A stretch of 50,136 nucleotides of DNA from an uncultured Oscillibacter sp. (GTDB taxonomy: Bacteria > Bacillota > Clostridia > Oscillospirales > Oscillospiraceae), in assembly GCA_947365245.1 (NCBI GenBank), contig CANAWG010000018.1, positions 1-50,136 of the forward strand, read 5' to 3'. Of this stretch, positions 8,846 through 14,972 are shown in pieces. The stretch's first letter is position 1, and each line of letters opens with the position of its first letter. The position numbers and the translations under genes were made by a program. Below the pieces are notes generated by a model. That model was not told the DNA's origin. It saw only the letters and a program-made list of their open reading frames with translations, and did no database searches.

Positions 8846-9565
8846 TCACTTGTTTCTCGCGGAGGCCTTCTGCGGGTTGCGGCCGGAGGCCTTCTGCGGG
8901 TTCTTGCTGATGTCCGCGCCGGCCTGCTTGACCTTGTGGACCTTCACGGTGGACTTGACAGTGACCAAGCCGCCCTTGGGGCCGGGCACCGCGCCGCATA
9001 CGACCAGCATGTTCAGCTCGGGATCGACTTTCACGACGGACAGGTTCTGGACGGTGACCTGGTCCACGCCCATGTGGCCCGCGCCGTCACGGCCCTTGGC
9101 GATGTGGCCGGGGGTGGTGCCGGCACCCAGGGAGCCCTGATGACGGTGGACGGGGCCGCCGCCGTGGGTGTTGCGCTTCACGGCCGCGCCATGGCGCTTG
9201 ACAACGCCCTGGAAGCCGTGGCCCTTGCTGGTGCCGGTGACGTCCACGAAGTCGCCCACGGCGAAGGTGTCGGCCTTCACCAGGTCGCCCACGTTCAGCT
9301 CGGCGGCGTTCTCCAGGTCAAACTCCCGGAGGTGCTTCTTGGGGCTGACGCCGGCCTTGGTCAGGTGGCCCATCTCGGGCTTGGTCAGCTTGCGCTCGGG
9401 GATGTCCTCGAAGCCCAGCTGAACGGCCTCATAGCCTTCCTTTTCGGAAGTCTTCTTCTGAACGACCACGCAGGGCCCCGCCTCGATGACGGTGACCGGG
9501 ATCACATGGCCGTTCTCGTCAAAAATCTGGGACATGCCCACTTTTTTGCCGATGATCGCTTTCAT
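8846..9565 (-). CDS. rplC: 50S ribosomal protein L3 with short repeat tail
   Basis: L3, 239 aa. Starts [19 protein letters not shown]; the core signature [10 protein letters not shown]...[21 protein letters not shown] is present. The C-terminus extends beyond the usual end with a tandem 8-residue repeat, NPQKASGR then NPQKASAR, encoded by a 24-nt DNA repeat near 8857-8900. A clear AAGGAGG precedes the ATG. Confidence 0.97.
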   Translation of the reverse strand: MKAIIGKKVGMSQIFDENGHVIPVTVIEAGPCVVVQKKTSEKEGYEAVQLGFEDIPERKLTKPEMGHLTKAGVSPKKHLREFDLENAAELNVGDLVKADTFAVGDFVDVTGTSKGHGFQGVVKRHGAAVKRNTHGGGPVHRHQGSLGAGTTPGHIAKGRDGAGHMGVDQVTVQNLSVVKVDPELNMLVVCGAVPGPKGGLVTVKSTVKVHKVKQAGADISKNPQKASGRNPQKASARNK

Positions 9566-9849
9566 GTATGTTCCTCCTTAATAAGGTTATTGGTTGACCG
9601 GCCGCAGCCATTGGGAACCGTTCCGGCCAACTTGACCCGCCCGCCTCGTCGAAAGAAATTCCGCTCTGTTCCGTTTCCGCCGCAAAGCGGCGGAAGCTCC
9701 GCCCGCTCCATTCCTCTCTCCTCTTCCCGCCGCAAACGCAGTCGCTGGTTTGCGACAGGATTTTTGGGGACGCGGTCAAGGGGGGCGGTTCCGGAATCTC
9801 TTGGGAGGATTACGGACAGCGGTTCAACAAATTAAAACAGGTCCTGAAC
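9566..9849 (-). repeat. 284-nt hairpin-rich spacer between rpsJ and rplC
   Basis: An unusually long gap for the S10 operon, with no credible gene. It contains two strong hairpins: TTCCGCCGC / GCGGCGGAA with loop AAA (9675-9695), and CGCAAAC / GTTTGCG (9731-9754). The stretch near 9655-9680 (agaaattccg, then tgttccgtttccg) is nearly repeated downstream of the tRNA cluster near 42715-42742, so this is probably a copy of a dispersed repeat. I see no terminator U-tract on the operon strand. Confidence 0.55.
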
Positions 9850-10161
9850 TTACAGCTTGATCTCGATGTCCACACCGGCGGGCAGCTCCAGGGCCATCAG
9901 GGCCTCCACGGTCTTGGGGGTGGAGCGGGTGATGTCGATGAGGCGCTTGTGGGTGCGGCGCTCAAACTGCTCCCGGCTGTCCTTGTGCTTGTGGACGGAG
10001 CGCAGGATGGTGATGATCTCTTTCTTGGTGGGCAGCGGGATGGGACCGGAGACCTCGGCGCCGGTGCGCTTGGCGGTCTCGACGATCTTCTCTGCGCTCT
10101 GGTCGATGACCTGGTGGTCATAGGCTTTCAGCCGGATGCGGATCATTTCTTTCTGTGCCAT
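9850..10161 (-). CDS. rpsJ: 30S ribosomal protein S10
   Basis: S10 (also NusE, the antitermination partner of NusB), 103 aa, first gene of the operon. Signature [36 protein letters not shown], then the [25 protein letters not shown] loop. Start ATG at 10161 follows CAGGAGGAAAC. Confidence 0.98.
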   Translation of the reverse strand: MAQKEMIRIRLKAYDHQVIDQSAEKIVETAKRTGAEVSGPIPLPTKKEIITILRSVHKHKDSREQFERRTHKRLIDITRSTPKTVEALMALELPAGVDIEIKL

Positions 10162-10456
10162 GCTTGTTTCCTCCTGAATTTCGTACGTCGTTTTTTCTGG
10201 AGTCTCGACGACCTACGGCGAGAGAACTTTCTATACGCTTAACCGTGCGTATCATTCCTGCTCATGAAAAATACCGGCGCAGGGCAATTCCGGCCGGTAC
10301 TACAGATCATGGCGCGGCGATCTACGCAGCGAACAGATCCCTCTCAGCCGCCCGATTATCGGACATACTCCCCGGAAGTTACCTCCTGACGGAGCAATCT
10401 CCCGGTTCATCGCAGCGCCGCGCGGCAAGATACGGCCTCCCCGCGCGTGCCTACCC
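10162..10456 (-). promoter_or_regulatory. Long structured leader of the S10 operon
   Basis: About 290 nt of untranslated leader separate the promoter from rpsJ. On the minus strand it can form three hairpins in order: TACCGGC / GCCGGTA (10272-10299) followed directly by five T residues, resembling an attenuator; ATACGC / GCGTAT with an 8-nt loop (10233-10252); and a 10-bp stem with one mismatch, CGTAGGTCGT / ACGACGTACG (10182-10217), ending just upstream of the ribosome-binding site. A ribosomal-protein or growth-rate control leader is an inference from structure and position. Confidence 0.5.
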
Positions 10457-10485
10457 ATAATAAAAGAAATTCCTCCCATTGTCAA
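10457..10485 (-). promoter_or_regulatory. SigA-type promoter of the S10-spc operon
   Basis: Consensus -35 TTGACA (10480-10485), exact 17-bp spacer, -10 TATTAT (10457-10462) on the minus strand. It overlaps an 11-bp inverted repeat (AGAAATTCCTC / GAGGAATTTCT, 10465-10495) that straddles the -35 element. It is the best promoter in the region and points at rpsJ about 290 nt away. Confidence 0.8.
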
Positions 10486-10660
10486 GAGGAATTTCTCTGT
10501 TTTTCATGAAAATTGAAAAAAATTTTTGGCAGTCCGCAAGACGGCCGTTCTCATCCAATCCGCGGCCCTCCCGGCCCCTCTCCCCCGCCGTGCCGGTATA
10601 TCTGAACCTATAAAAAATAACAGATCTGGTTATTTACGTATATCCAGGTCCGGTGTATCC

Positions 10661-10690
10661 TTGTCAGCGTCAGATACATTACATTATAAT
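10661..10690 (+). promoter_or_regulatory. Promoter of the ECF-transporter S-component gene
   Basis: -35 TTGTCA (10661-10666), 18-bp spacer, perfect -10 TATAAT (10685-10690). It lies 30 nt upstream of the start codon, so the leader is very short and leaves no room for a riboswitch, which many S-component genes carry. Confidence 0.7.
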
Positions 10691-10719
10691 TAGGATCGCT
10701 TCTATGGAAGGAGACCGGT

Positions 10720-11280
10720 ATGAAACAGAAGTGGACGACAGAGAAGCTGGTATACGCCGCCGTGCTGGCGGCGCTGGTGTGCGCGGTAACGTTCTTCCGC
10801 TTTCCGCTGCTGGGGTCCAAGATCCACTTTGCCAACGCCATGTGCCTGCTCAGCGGATTGCTGATGGGTCCTGCGGCCGGCGGCCTGGCCGCGGGTCTGG
10901 GCTCCACGCTGTACGACGCCCTGTTCGGCGGATACGATCTGCTGAACTGCGCCGTCACCTTTGTGACCAAGTTCCTCATGGCCTGGATCTGCGGCAGGAT
11001 CGCCTTTTCCGGCGGCAAGGAGGCCGGCAGCCAGGTTGGGAACATCGCCGCCTGCATCACCGGGGCGCTGTCATACGTGGTGATGTACATGCTCAAGACG
11101 CTGATCTTCCAGCTGTTTGTCTACGGCTACCCCATGGAGACCGCGGTGGTCACCATGGGCAGCAAGCTGCCGGCGTCCCTCCTCAACGCGGCGGCGGCCA
11201 TGATCGCCGCGCCGGTGCTGTACACCGCCCTCTCCCCTGCGCTGCGCCGGACGGGGCAGCTGACGCGGATGCGGGCCTGA
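10720..11280 (+). CDS. ECF transporter S component (vitamin or cofactor uptake)
   Basis: 186-aa integral membrane protein with about five or six hydrophobic segments: AAVLAALVCAVTFF near residue 13, LLSGLLMGPAAGGLAAGLGSTLYD near 44, and others near 80, 105 and 160. The FPLLGSKIHFANAMCLLSGLLMGPAAGGLAAGLGS pattern is typical of S components, the substrate-binding subunits of energy-coupling-factor transporters. These work with a shared T component and two ATPases encoded elsewhere. Substrate cannot be read from the sequence. The gene stands alone with its own promoter, as expected for a group-II system. Ribosome-binding site GGAGA lies 6 nt upstream. Confidence 0.75.
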   Translation: MKQKWTTEKLVYAAVLAALVCAVTFFRFPLLGSKIHFANAMCLLSGLLMGPAAGGLAAGLGSTLYDALFGGYDLLNCAVTFVTKFLMAWICGRIAFSGGKEAGSQVGNIAACITGALSYVVMYMLKTLIFQLFVYGYPMETAVVTMGSKLPASLLNAAAAMIAAPVLYTALSPALRRTGQLTRMRA

Positions 11281-11291
11281 GACCCATTGAA

Positions 11292-11312
11292 AGCCCCTGA
11301 GCACGCGGGGCT
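11292..11312. terminator. Possible terminator between convergent genes
   Basis: AGCCCC / GGGGCT hairpin with a 9-nt loop, between the S-component gene and the convergent acetyltransferase gene. No immediate U-tract, so the call is weak. Confidence 0.35.
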
Positions 11313-11356
11313 GTCCGCAAAGACGGCTCCGCGCTTTTTGCAGGGAGCGCTCCCCC

Positions 11357-11803
11357 TCACAGCTCCATGGCCAGGTACACCATGTCCACCAGCCGGCGCC
11401 CCGCCTCATAGATGGGATGGTCGTAGTGGTCCGTGAAAAAGTTCTTCACCCGATGGCTCTCCCGAAAGCCCAGGTGCTCGTAAAAGGGGATCGTCAGCGG
11501 GCTGTCCCCGGTGCCCACCAGCAGCCGCGTCCCCCGGCCCCGGCAGGTTTCGACGATGTGCTCCACCATGGCCCGTCCATAGCCCCGGCCCTGGCTCCCC
11601 GGCTCCGTGGCCAGGTTCTTCAGCTCGAAGACGCCGCCGCCCTCGCCGGTCACAACGGCCGCCGTCCGCAGCGTCCCGCCGTCGTACAGCGCCAGCAGCG
11701 TCCCCCGGTCCAGGTAGCGGAGGATCATGTCCTCCTGCTCGTCCCCCAGCAGCAGCAGGGGGAGAAAGTCCCGCTTGTTCTCCAAAATCTGACGGATTTC
11801 CAT
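11357..11803 (-). CDS. GNAT family N-acetyltransferase
   Basis: 148 aa. The acetyl-CoA-binding motif A is visible as FELKNLATEPGSQGRGYGRAMVEHI (residues about 75-99; Q/RxxGxG/A as QGRGYG), followed by the motif-B-like segment PLTIPFYEHLGFRES. Transfers an acetyl group to an unknown amine substrate. Start ATG at 11803 follows GGAGG with 9 nt spacing. Single gene, divergent from the small acidic protein at 11872. Confidence 0.8.
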   Translation of the reverse strand: MEIRQILENKRDFLPLLLLGDEQEDMILRYLDRGTLLALYDGGTLRTAAVVTGEGGGVFELKNLATEPGSQGRGYGRAMVEHIVETCRGRGTRLLVGTGDSPLTIPFYEHLGFRESHRVKNFFTDHYDHPIYEAGRRLVDMVYLAMEL

Positions 11804-11871
11804 AAAAAAGCGCCTCCCGGCCACATGGCCCGCTCCGCCCCCGGGCAGAATAGCCCCGGAGGTGAACGCAA

Positions 11872-12069
11872 TTGGATGAGTTTCCCAGCTATCTCTGCCT
11901 GACGGACCTGCTGGACCAGGACCTCTCCTCCTACGAGTATTTCCAGACCCTGGCGCCGGAGATCCAGACCGCCCTGCGGCGGCAGGACGACGGCGTGGGC
12001 ACCCTGGAGGAGCTCCAGGCCCGGGCGGAACACCTGCGAAGCGCGGAAGTCCCAGCATCAAATATCTGA
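11872..12069 (+). CDS. Small acidic protein of unknown function (65 aa)
   Basis: 65-aa protein, TTG start with an excellent GGAGGTGA site 6 nt upstream. Sequence pattern: SYLCLTDLLDQDLSSYEYFQTLAPEIQTALRRQ, then GTLEELQARAEHLRS. It looks all-helical and acidic. From memory it resembles short clostridial proteins with the pattern Asp-x-x-Ala/Ser-x-x-x-Phe...Leu-Pro-x-x-Val/Ile-Gln, but no function is known to me. A strong GC hairpin follows, which supports a real gene. Confidence 0.6.
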   Translation: MDEFPSYLCLTDLLDQDLSSYEYFQTLAPEIQTALRRQDDGVGTLEELQARAEHLRSAEVPASNI

Positions 12070-12078
12070 AAGCGCACG

Positions 12079-12103
12079 GCGCCCCGGAGCTGCTCCGGGG
12101 CGC
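12079..12103 (+). terminator. Intrinsic-type terminator hairpin
   Basis: Perfect 11-bp stem GCGCCCCGGAG / CTCCGGGGCGC with loop CTG, followed by TCCTTTG. It closes the small acidic gene; the T-tract is short. Confidence 0.6.
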
Positions 12104-12183
12104 TCCTTTGTCCCGCCTCCCTATTCTGCCACGGGCGGGGCGGGATTGCAAGGGCGGAAATTTCCCCTCCGTGTCGGAAACCG

Positions 12184-12212
12184 TTGAAAAATGCGGATAT
12201 GGATGGTAAGAT
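12184..12212 (+). promoter_or_regulatory. Promoter of the nuclease/exonuclease three-gene unit
   Basis: -35 TTGAAA (12184-12189), 17-bp spacer, -10 TAAGAT (12207-12212). Lies about 40 nt before the TTG start at 12251. Confidence 0.65.
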
Positions 12213-12250
12213 GGAGGCAAGAGAGCCCCATGTGAAAGGAGGAAGCGCCT

Positions 12251-12706
12251 TTGATTATCGCGGTTTGCGTCGACGGGCGGGGCGGCACCATGTTCAACCG
12301 CCGCCGGCAGAGCCAGGACCGGGGGCAGCGGGAGGACCTGCTGGCCTATTGCGCCGGGCGGCGGCTGTGGATCGCCCCCTACTCCGCCCCCCTCTTCGGA
12401 GAGCGGGAGGACGTACAGGCGGACGAGGAGTTTTTGACCAAGGCGGCGGACGGGGAGGTCTGCTTTGTGGAGGACCGCCCCATCGCGCCCGTTGCGGAGC
12501 GGATCGAGGCACTGGTGCTGTACGACTGGGACCGGGCCTATCCGGCGGACGTCCATCTGGACTTCGATCCGGAGGCGGCGGGGCTGACCTTGACGGAGGA
12601 GCGGGAATTTGCCGGCACCTCCCACGAGAAGATCATCCGGAGAATCTATGTGCGGGAGGAAGACCATGGCGAATCAGCGGCATCGGAAGAGACAGAGGCG
12701 GAGTAA
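12251..12706 (+). CDS. Conserved protein of unknown function (151 aa)
   Basis: 151 aa, TTG start with AAAGGAGG about 8 nt upstream. Starts MIIAVCVDGRGGTMFNRRRQSQDR, then an alternation of acidic and hydrophobic stretches (RLWIAPYSAPLFG, GEVCFVEDRP, ALVLYDWDRAYPADVHLD) and an acidic tail. No catalytic motif that I recognise. I have a vague memory of similar Oscillospiraceae proteins being labelled ribonuclease Z, but no metallo-beta-lactamase motif (HxHxDH) is present, so that name should not be trusted. Its end overlaps the nuclease gene by 41 nt, which suggests co-translation. Confidence 0.7.
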   Translation: MIIAVCVDGRGGTMFNRRRQSQDRGQREDLLAYCAGRRLWIAPYSAPLFGEREDVQADEEFLTKAADGEVCFVEDRPIAPVAERIEALVLYDWDRAYPADVHLDFDPEAAGLTLTEEREFAGTSHEKIIRRIYVREEDHGESAASEETEAE

Positions 12707-13418
12707 GCGGGACTGGACGCCGGGGCGGATCGCCCTGGTGCTCCTGGTCTTCGCGGCGGGCGCGGCGCTGCGGTACATAAATCCCGCGGTATCCGACGAC
12801 CCGCCCCAGCTCAACGCTCTGTTGGAGGAGATCCCGGCGTACAGCGGCAGCACCTACGTGGAGGTCAACGGCAGCGTCCCGGGCTTCACAGAGGAGGATC
12901 TGACGACGGAGGCCTTTGAGACCTACAGCGAGCTGGACGAGCTGGGCCGCTGCGGCGTGGCCTACGCCAACATCTGCCGGGAGCTGATGCCCACGGAGAA
13001 GCGGGAGGATATCCACATGGTGAAGCCCACGGGCTGGCACTCGTCCCGGTACGACAGCGTGGACGGGGGGAGCCTCTACAACCGCAGCCACCTCATCGCC
13101 TTCCAGCTGGCGGGAGAGAACGCCAACGAGAAAAATCTCATCACCGGCACCCGCTACATGAACGCGGAGGGGATGATCCCCTTTGAGAATCTGGTGGCGG
13201 ACTACGTAAAAGAGACCGGGAACCATGTGCTCTACCGGGTGACGCCGGTATTCCAGGGCACGGAGCTGGTGGCCCGGGGCGTGCAGATGGAGGCCATGAG
13301 CGTGGAGGACCACGGCGCGGGCGTCTCCTACAATGTCTATCTCTACAACGTCCAGCCGGGCATCTGGATCGACTACGCCACCGGGGACAACTGGGCGGAA
13401 GAGCAGGGGGCCGCCTGA
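12666..13418 (+). CDS. Membrane-anchored DNA/RNA non-specific endonuclease (EndA-like)
   Basis: 250 aa. A basic N-terminus (residues 1-17, RHRKRQRRSKR) is followed by one hydrophobic segment (21-38), so the protein is anchored or secreted with the catalytic domain outside. The beta-beta-alpha-metal nuclease core is NRSHLIAFQLAG (139-150) followed by NANEKNLITGTRYMN (153-167). His142 would be the general base (DRGH in classic EndA, here NRSH) and Asn154/Asn157 the metal-site asparagines. EndA-type enzymes degrade extracellular DNA or process it for uptake. The start ATG overlaps the upstream gene; the stop overlaps the next start (TGATG). Confidence 0.85.
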   Translation: MANQRHRKRQRRSKRDWTPGRIALVLLVFAAGAALRYINPAVSDDPPQLNALLEEIPAYSGSTYVEVNGSVPGFTEEDLTTEAFETYSELDELGRCGVAYANICRELMPTEKREDIHMVKPTGWHSSRYDSVDGGSLYNRSHLIAFQLAGENANEKNLITGTRYMNAEGMIPFENLVADYVKETGNHVLYRVTPVFQGTELVARGVQMEAMSVEDHGAGVSYNVYLYNVQPGIWIDYATGDNWAEEQGAA

Positions 13419-14125
13419 TGGAGTCCCTGTGGAAGCGGTTTGACCGCATCGTGGTCTTTGACACGGAGACCACCGGCGTCGACTTCGGCAGGGACCGGAT
13501 CATCGAGCTGGGGGCCGTCAGTCTGGAGGCGGGAGCGGAAAAGGGCAGCCTGGACGTGCTGATCCGCCTGCCGGAGGGACAGGCCCTGCCGCCTTTCATC
13601 GCGGAGCTGACGGGCATCACCGACCGCCAGCTTGCCGCGGAAGGCGTGTCGGAGCGGGAGGCCGCGGAGATTTTCTGCCGCCTGCTGGAAGGCTGCGAGC
13701 GGCCGCTGCTGGCGGCCTACAACGCCCAGTTCGACCTGAACTTCCTCTATTACCTGCTGCGGCCCTATGGCCGGGCCGGCGTGCTGGGCCCGCCCCGGTT
13801 TCTGGACGTCCTGACGGTATACCGGGACCGGCGGGACTACCCCCACAAGCTCTGCGACGCCATCGAGGCATACCACCTTGGGGACACGGCGGTGAACAGC
13901 CACCGGGCGGTGGACGACGCCCGGGCCGCCGCAGCGCTGCTGGAGGCCATGGCGGCGGAGCGGGACGACCTGGGGCGGTACATCGACCTCTTCGGCACCC
14001 ACCCCAGGTACGGCCTCTCCGGGCGTCCCATCGCCTCGGTGACCTACCGCCCCCAGTCCTACCAGCGGGAGCGGCCGCTGTATGAGAAGCTCTCCCCGAT
14101 CGATGCAGCTTCTGCGGAAATATGA
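13418..14125 (+). CDS. DEDDh 3'-5' exonuclease (DnaQ/epsilon family)
   Basis: 235 aa. Exo I motif VVFDTETTG (Asp15, Glu17), Exo II in NAQFDLNFL, and Exo III with HRAVDDARAA. This is the full DEDDh set of the proofreading-exonuclease family. It could be a stand-alone epsilon-like subunit or an RNase T/oligoribonuclease-type enzyme; substrate cannot be told from sequence. Translationally coupled to the EndA-like gene, which suggests a shared job in nucleic-acid degradation or scavenging (inference). Confidence 0.85.
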   Translation: MESLWKRFDRIVVFDTETTGVDFGRDRIIELGAVSLEAGAEKGSLDVLIRLPEGQALPPFIAELTGITDRQLAAEGVSEREAAEIFCRLLEGCERPLLAAYNAQFDLNFLYYLLRPYGRAGVLGPPRFLDVLTVYRDRRDYPHKLCDAIEAYHLGDTAVNSHRAVDDARAAAALLEAMAAERDDLGRYIDLFGTHPRYGLSGRPIASVTYRPQSYQRERPLYEKLSPIDAASAEI

Positions 14126-14153
14126 AAACTCTGTAAACATTTTCCGTTTCCTC

Positions 14154-14182
14154 TTGCAATACGACAACCTGTCAGGTATGAT
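14154..14182 (+). promoter_or_regulatory. Promoter embedded in a palindrome, upstream of the TetR/efflux operon
   Basis: -35 TTGCAA (14154-14159), 17-bp spacer, -10 TATGAT (14177-14182). The -10 sits across the centre of the large palindrome 14158-14202, so any protein bound to the palindrome would block polymerase. Confidence 0.6.
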
Positions 14183-14202
14183 ACCTGACAGGTTGTCGTA
14201 TT
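14158..14202. promoter_or_regulatory. 45-bp nested palindrome, probable TetR operator
   Basis: Perfect 22-bp arms (14158-14179 and 14181-14202) around a single central base. Inside each arm are smaller palindromes: ACCTGTCAGGT and its partner ACCTGACAGGT, and GACAACCTGTC and GACAGGTTGTC. Size and nesting fit an operator for two regulator dimers. The closest candidate is the TetR-family protein at 14325. It could also act as a terminator for the exonuclease gene 33 nt upstream, since TTATTTT follows. Confidence 0.65.
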
Positions 14203-14230
14203 ATTTTGCGGAGGGATGAAAAACTTTCTC

Positions 14231-14261
14231 TTGACCTTCCGCCCGGTGGAAGCTGTACACT
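14231..14261 (+). promoter_or_regulatory. Second promoter with MerR-type geometry (19-bp spacer and dyad)
   Basis: -35 TTGACC (14231-14236), an overlong 19-bp spacer, -10 TACACT (14256-14261). The spacer contains the dyad CTTCC-N7-GGAAG. Overlong spacers with a central dyad are the hallmark of promoters activated by MerR-family regulators (for example CueR targets). No MerR-family gene is in the window, so the regulator would act in trans; this is inference from geometry. Confidence 0.5.
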
Positions 14262-14324
14262 CCAGATAAATCTTCCGGCGGTTGAAGAAAACGGCGGCCC
14301 TGTTTCGTTAGGAGGAGAGAGGCA

Positions 14325-14972
14325 ATGCCAAGCAGCACATTTTTGAACCTGCCGGAGGATAAGCAGACCCGGCTGATGGACGCCGCCTCCCGGGAGTTTT
14401 CCGCCAGGCCCTACAACGAGGCCTCCATCAACAAGATCATTCAGGACGCGGGCATCCCCCGGGGCAGCTTCTACATGTACTTCCAGGACAAGGAGGAGCT
14501 GTTCCGCTACCTGGTCCACGGCTACGTGGAGCAGCTCTTGATGGTGCTGGAGGAGGCGCTGCTGCGCCAGGGCGGCGACGTGTTCGCGGCGCTGCGGGTG
14601 CTGTTCGACTACGTGTGGGAAAAGCGGAGCGACCAGGCCCTGGGCGGCATGGGGGCCATGTCGGCCATCATCAGCCGCAACGGCGGAATGCAGCGGGGCG
14701 CCCTGCTGGACCTGCTGGACGCCGGCGAGGCGCTGGATCGGCTGCGCCAGTCCGTGAACGCGGAGCTGCTGGATCTGCGGCGGGACGGTGACCTGGAGGA
14801 TCTGCTGGCGATCCTGCTGTCCGTCACCGGGCCGCTGCTCTATGCCGGCATAGAGGCCGGGGACGCCCCCGGCTACCGGGAGCATCTGGACGGAATCTTA
14901 GACATTCTGCGGCGGGGCATGGCCAGAGACAAGGCCCCGAGAATCTCAGAAAGCGAGGAAGACAAGGTATGA
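14325..14972 (+). CDS. TetR/AcrR family transcriptional regulator
   Basis: 215 aa. The N-terminal helix-turn-helix domain is clear: KQTRLMDAASREFSARPYNEASINKIIQDAGIPRGSFYMYFQDKEELFRYLV (residues about 13-64), the standard TetR layout with YxYFxxKEEL. The C-terminal ligand-binding part is divergent. It overlaps the adaptor gene by ATGA and heads the efflux operon, so it probably represses that operon and is relieved by an efflux substrate. Ribosome-binding site GGAGGAGAG upstream. Confidence 0.9.
   Translation: MPSSTFLNLPEDKQTRLMDAASREFSARPYNEASINKIIQDAGIPRGSFYMYFQDKEELFRYLVHGYVEQLLMVLEEALLRQGGDVFAALRVLFDYVWEKRSDQALGGMGAMSAIISRNGGMQRGALLDLLDAGEALDRLRQSVNAELLDLRRDGDLEDLLAILLSVTGPLLYAGIEAGDAPGYREHLDGILDILRRGMARDKAPRISESEEDKV

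Noticed and set aside
10720..11280. Riboswitch upstream of the ECF S-component gene
   Set aside because: The promoter -10 ends 29 nt before the start codon, leaving no room for an aptamer.
12251..12706. Ribonuclease Z label for the 151-aa protein
   Set aside because: No HxHxDH metal motif and far too short for a metallo-beta-lactamase RNase Z.
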